From assembly GCA_025356475.1 (NCBI GenBank), contig JANXSX010000006.1, positions 1 to 35,745 of the forward strand: a DNA stretch of 35,745 nucleotides. Direction: 5' to 3'. How positions within the stretch are numbered: the stretch's first letter is position 1; every line of letters starts with the position of its first letter. The DNA is from Isosphaeraceae bacterium (GTDB taxonomy: Bacteria > Planctomycetota > Planctomycetia > Isosphaerales > Isosphaeraceae). The translations under genes and the position numbers were made by a program. The notes beneath the pieces are model-generated. The model saw nothing but the letters and a program-made list of their open reading frames with translations. It ran no database searches and had not been told where the DNA came from. Shown piece by piece: positions 33,678-35,745 of the stretch.

Positions 33678-33858
33678 AAAAACAAACCCTCGAACACCGC
33701 GACTCTCTTTCGCCTAAACTCGGAATGACCATAGCATCAATCCCTCGTCCGCGCGTCAAGAGATTATCCGCGAGGGTCAAGTCCTCAATTGCCGAATTTG
33801 AGAGAGGGTTGCGATTCCGGAGCCCGACAGGATCGACCGACCGTCGCTCTCGGCCCGC

Positions 33859-33888
33859 TTGACGTGGGCTCCCGACGGGCTATATGAT
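33859..33888 (+). promoter_or_regulatory. Sigma-70 promoter of the tRNA-His gene
   Basis: TTGACG (33859-33864) and TATGAT (33883-33888), each one mismatch from consensus, are separated by 18 bases. The expected transcription start near 33895 is about 13 bases ahead of the mature tRNA. This is the best promoter in the window. Confidence 0.75.
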
Positions 33889-33907
33889 AAGGATTCACCC
33901 GAAAGAT

Positions 33908-33981
33908 GGTGCGTGTGGCCTAGCGGTTAAGGCACCAGATTGTGGATCTGGATATCGCGGGTTCAAATCCCGTCACGCACC
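33908..33981 (+). tRNA. tRNA-His (anticodon GTG)
   Basis: The cloverleaf can be folded by hand. The 7-bp acceptor stem is gtgcgtg/cacgcac, with the extra G(-1) at 33908 opposite C73 at 33981, the hallmark of tRNA-His. The D-arm is gcc/ggc. The anticodon stem ccaga/tctgg encloses the loop ttGTGga, and the T-arm contains the gttcaaat loop. The 3' CCA is not encoded (the next bases are ctg), so it must be added after transcription. A near-consensus promoter precedes it. Confidence 0.97.
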
Positions 33982-34057
33982 CTGAATGAGATGGGTCTGG
34001 GGGCTCGCTCGGCTCCCTGGTGAGAGCTTCCGAATTGTCAAAGAGTAGAGCGTTCTC

Positions 34058-34858
34058 TCAAAGTTCCGAATCGGGCAGATGTGGTGCCCCGCCTTGGTCG
34101 TTGATCTCATCTGTCTCGTTTTGAGAGGATGTTGAGTCTGGATTTGCGGGCTTGGGCAGGGTCTTCAAGCGTTTCTCGGACTGATCTTTCAGCTTTTCCA
34201 GACTTCGGATCCGCCGCTCGCGGCTCGAAACTTCGCGTTCCCACTTCGTAAGTTCCTTATCGGCCACGTGGAACTCGCCTTGCATGGCTCGCTGGTGCTG
34301 CTCGTGGTTCTCGTCCTTAAGGACCTCCACGCAGGCTTGGAGATCTTCGAGTTGCTCCAGGATCAGTTTTCGGATTTGGGTCCGAGCCTTTTCGAGCCAG
34401 TCGGGCTCCTCTTGGTGGAGATGATCGGGGTCGAAGGGGTACGAACTATTGTCGAGCCACTCATCGCGTGGAACCCCCAGGAGTGCGAGCGCCTTCTGTC
34501 GAGGCCCCAGTGCAAGGACCCCTGTGAACTTCTCGGACTCGACCAGCCCGAGCAGGAGTCGCCATCGCTCGATCAGATAGATGGTCCCGTGAGCCGTCGT
34601 CTTGAGCCGAGCCACGACCATCCCCGGCTGCCTCATGATCCTCAGGGCCAGCTTCTCCACCCGATCCCGCTGATCCACATCCCAAAGCTTTTCCACCCGA
34701 CGAGCCAACCAATCCCGCCGCTCTTGGGCTTTCCTAGAGGCACGCCCGAGGTATGCACGCTCGATAACGAGAGCCTCGGCATAATGACGAAAGGACAGAT
34801 CCGGGAACGCCTTCAATAAGGCATCGGAGTGGCAAGAGCAGATTCTGAGTGACATCAT
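34058..34858 (-). CDS. Hypothetical protein with C-terminal coiled coil
   Basis: A 266-aa protein that I do not recognise. The first half is rich in Arg, Lys and aromatic residues (AEALVIERAYLGRASRKAQE, then RRDWLARRVEKLWD) and mostly helical. A stretch with GTIYLIERWRLLLGLVES follows. The last ~100 residues are strongly charged with heptad-like spacing (ILEQLEDLQACVEVLKDENH, SRERRIRSLEKLKDQSEKR), predicting a coiled coil, and the end is polar and disordered. There is no signal peptide or membrane segment. The start is uncertain: ATGs at 34858 and 34855, or upstream in frame at 34885, 34921 or 34981, none with a good ribosome-binding site. It lies next to the tRNA-His 3' end and before restriction-modification-type remains, so it may belong to an acquired segment. 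Confidence 0.6.
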   Translation of the reverse strand: MMSLRICSCHSDALLKAFPDLSFRHYAEALVIERAYLGRASRKAQERRDWLARRVEKLWDVDQRDRVEKLALRIMRQPGMVVARLKTTAHGTIYLIERWRLLLGLVESEKFTGVLALGPRQKALALLGVPRDEWLDNSSYPFDPDHLHQEEPDWLEKARTQIRKLILEQLEDLQACVEVLKDENHEQHQRAMQGEFHVADKELTKWEREVSSRERRIRSLEKLKDQSEKRLKTLPKPANPDSTSSQNETDEINDQGGAPHLPDSEL

Positions 34859-35282
34859 CGTAGTCCCGTAAAAGAGGTGCAACATCGCACTTTCTGAAAA
34901 TTTGATCGGCTTGCGGTACATCGGGGCTTTGGGATATCTGGAAATTTTGCTGGGATTGTTCGTTTGATTACTATGAATCATGTTGGCATATTAGGTTTTG
35001 ATTGCGGCTATTTATCCCAGCGGTTGTCGCGCGTAGGAGAGTTGCGGATTGCCCAAATTCCCCCATCGCCCGTTCTGCGTCGAGTACTCGGAGGGCCCCC
35101 GCTGGCCTTCTCCCGATAGTGGAGACAGAACTTGGCATAGGGTTCCCGCCCGATCCGCCTGAACTATCGGAGCCAAATTTGCTCGGGGCAATAGGCAAAG
35201 CAGGTGACTTCTTGTACCGTTTTCAAATGATGCGGTCGCTGTCTTTTGTGTTAACGTTTCAGTTCTCGCGACTTGTTTGGGG
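34859..35282. other. No recognisable gene
   Basis: About 420 bases without a credible coding region. Short open frames exist on both strands in the GC-rich part (35000-35200), but none has a ribosome-binding site or a family-like sequence. From about 35220 the DNA becomes clearly richer in A and T than the rest of the window. Confidence 0.55.
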
Positions 35283-35627
35283 ATCGTCAAATTGATTGTC
35301 ATCCGCATCGTGTATTCCCTGCGTTATTGTCACAGGTAGCATTGTCGGACCTTACGAGGCAACATGAAACTGGTTTTCTAGAGTTTCCACTTGGTAATCT
35401 TGATCCATGTTTGTTTTTGGCATCGTCATGGCATTGGTTGGACCCTAATGCGGATTTCTAAATCGAGGTTGGAGTTTTGGACTGAGAAACTGGAGAACAA
35501 CGATCGACCTGATCCGGAAAAGCGGGCGTCATTGCATGCCATTGACTGGGATTTCTTGATTATTTGGGAATGTGAGTTGAATGATCTAGATGGCTTGGTC
35601 GTTCCTGTTCATGATTTCTTAGGACGA
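35283..35627 (+). pseudogene. vsr: Decayed very-short-patch repair endonuclease (vsr) remnant
   Basis: Vsr nicks DNA 5' of the T in T:G mismatches that arise by deamination of 5-methylcytosine. One frame reads VILIHVCFWHRH, then LEFWTEKLENN, then LIIWECELNDLDGL and HDFLG. This aligns in order with the Vsr core (GCFWHxHxC, EFWxxKxxxN, VxWECxL). The same frame upstream gives LRGNMKLVF where Vsr has LPGxPDxVF with the catalytic Asp, but there it is interrupted by TAG at 35337-35339 and 35379-35381. The catalytic Asp and one zinc-ligand Cys (the C after CFWHxH) are lost. The frame has no stop before the window ends, although Vsr should end near 35627. It lies directly upstream of a C5-methyltransferase, the usual partner. 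Read as a pseudogene, not an active enzyme. Confidence 0.65.
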
Positions 35628-35632
35628 TGCCG

Positions 35633-35745
35633 ATGCGTACGCTTGAATTATTCGCTGGTGCGGGTGGGTTGGCCCTGGGGATCTCCAGGGCTGGCTTTCG
35701 GCATTCGGCAGTGCTTGAGAAAGACAGGAACGCATGCGAGACCAT
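35633..35745 (+). CDS. C5-cytosine-specific DNA methyltransferase (N-terminus, cut by window edge)
   Basis: Only the first 37 codons are present. They read MRTLELFAGAGGLALGISRA followed by GFRHSAVLEKDRNACET, which contains motif I of C5-cytosine methyltransferases (FAGAGGLALG, the S-adenosylmethionine loop) and motif II (the acidic residue in VLEKD). These enzymes methylate cytosine at C5 within a short recognition sequence, as orphan (Dcm-like) or restriction-partner enzymes. The ATG at 35633 has agga 8 bases upstream; an in-frame ATG at 35627 is too close to it. The catalytic PCQ motif and the target-recognition domain lie outside the window, so specificity and intactness cannot be judged. 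It follows a decayed vsr. Confidence 0.85.
   Translation, partial: MRTLELFAGAGGLALGISRAGFRHSAVLEKDRNACET

Noticed and set aside
34971-35295. Overlapping open frames of 75-98 codons on both strands.
   Set aside because: They have no ribosome-binding sites, no recognisable motifs, and overlap each other on opposite strands.
35337-35381. Read-through or recoding of the two in-frame TAG codons to give a working Vsr.
   Set aside because: The catalytic Asp and a zinc-ligand Cys are also lost, so decay explains everything more simply.
33960-35745. A second copy of the tRNA-His 3' end as an attachment site.
   Set aside because: No direct repeat of the tRNA 3' end was seen within the window; it could lie further right.

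Overview
The window looks like a chromosomal segment of a planctomycete, most likely from the Isosphaeraceae or a near relative. This is inferred from high GC content, a stand-alone protein ending in the planctomycete DUF1559 tail (FADGSVRF), an LLLPAVQAAR-type segment in a secreted protein, Gly/Met-rich and Asp-rich low-complexity proteins, and an RsgA with a very basic N-terminus. No species can be named from the sequence alone.

Layout. Positions 1-7.1 kb hold a Gly-Met-rich protein cut by the left edge, then on the minus strand an ACT-domain protein with the tRNA methyltransferase TrmL, a 760-aa secreted protein of unknown function, a 91-aa secreted DUF1559-tail protein, and on the plus strand the ribosome-assembly GTPase RsgA. 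Positions 7.15-26.64 kb are one minus-strand run of seven very large or tightly packed genes. Positions 26.9-33.7 kb return to housekeeping on the minus strand: ileS-purN (overlapping), a TPR protein with purine nucleoside phosphorylase, a short acidic protein and a Gfo/Idh/MocA oxidoreductase. A tRNA-His gene with a near-consensus promoter lies at 33.9 kb. Beyond it the sequence changes character: an unrecognised coiled-coil protein, an AT-richer stretch, a decayed vsr mismatch endonuclease, and the first 37 codons of a C5-cytosine DNA methyltransferase running off the right edge.

The centrepiece is the seven-gene run, in transcription order pfaD-pfaA-pfaC-oleA-oleB-oleC-oleD. The three Pfa-type proteins form a polyunsaturated fatty acid (PUFA) synthase: a flavin enoyl reductase, a KS-AT-3xACP-KR-DH protein, and a KS-CLF-AT-DH-DH protein. 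The four Ole proteins catalyse head-to-head condensation of two acyl chains, keto reduction, beta-lactone formation and decarboxylation to an internal olefin. Start/stop overlaps (ATGA between pfaC and oleA, and between oleC and oleD) and gaps of 5-75 bases bind them into one operon. The simplest reading is a dedicated assembly line for a very long polyunsaturated hydrocarbon, of the type known from Shewanella (C31:9), in which OleA takes the polyene chains straight from the Pfa synthase. No phosphopantetheinyl transferase, thioesterase or acylglycerol-phosphate acyltransferase is visible in the window.

Limits: assignments come from reading motifs by eye, with no database search. Family names for the Pfa/Ole, IleS, PurN, PNP, RsgA, TrmL, tRNA-His and C5-methyltransferase features are secure. 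Promoters and terminators are tentative, because few hairpins here are followed by T-tracts.
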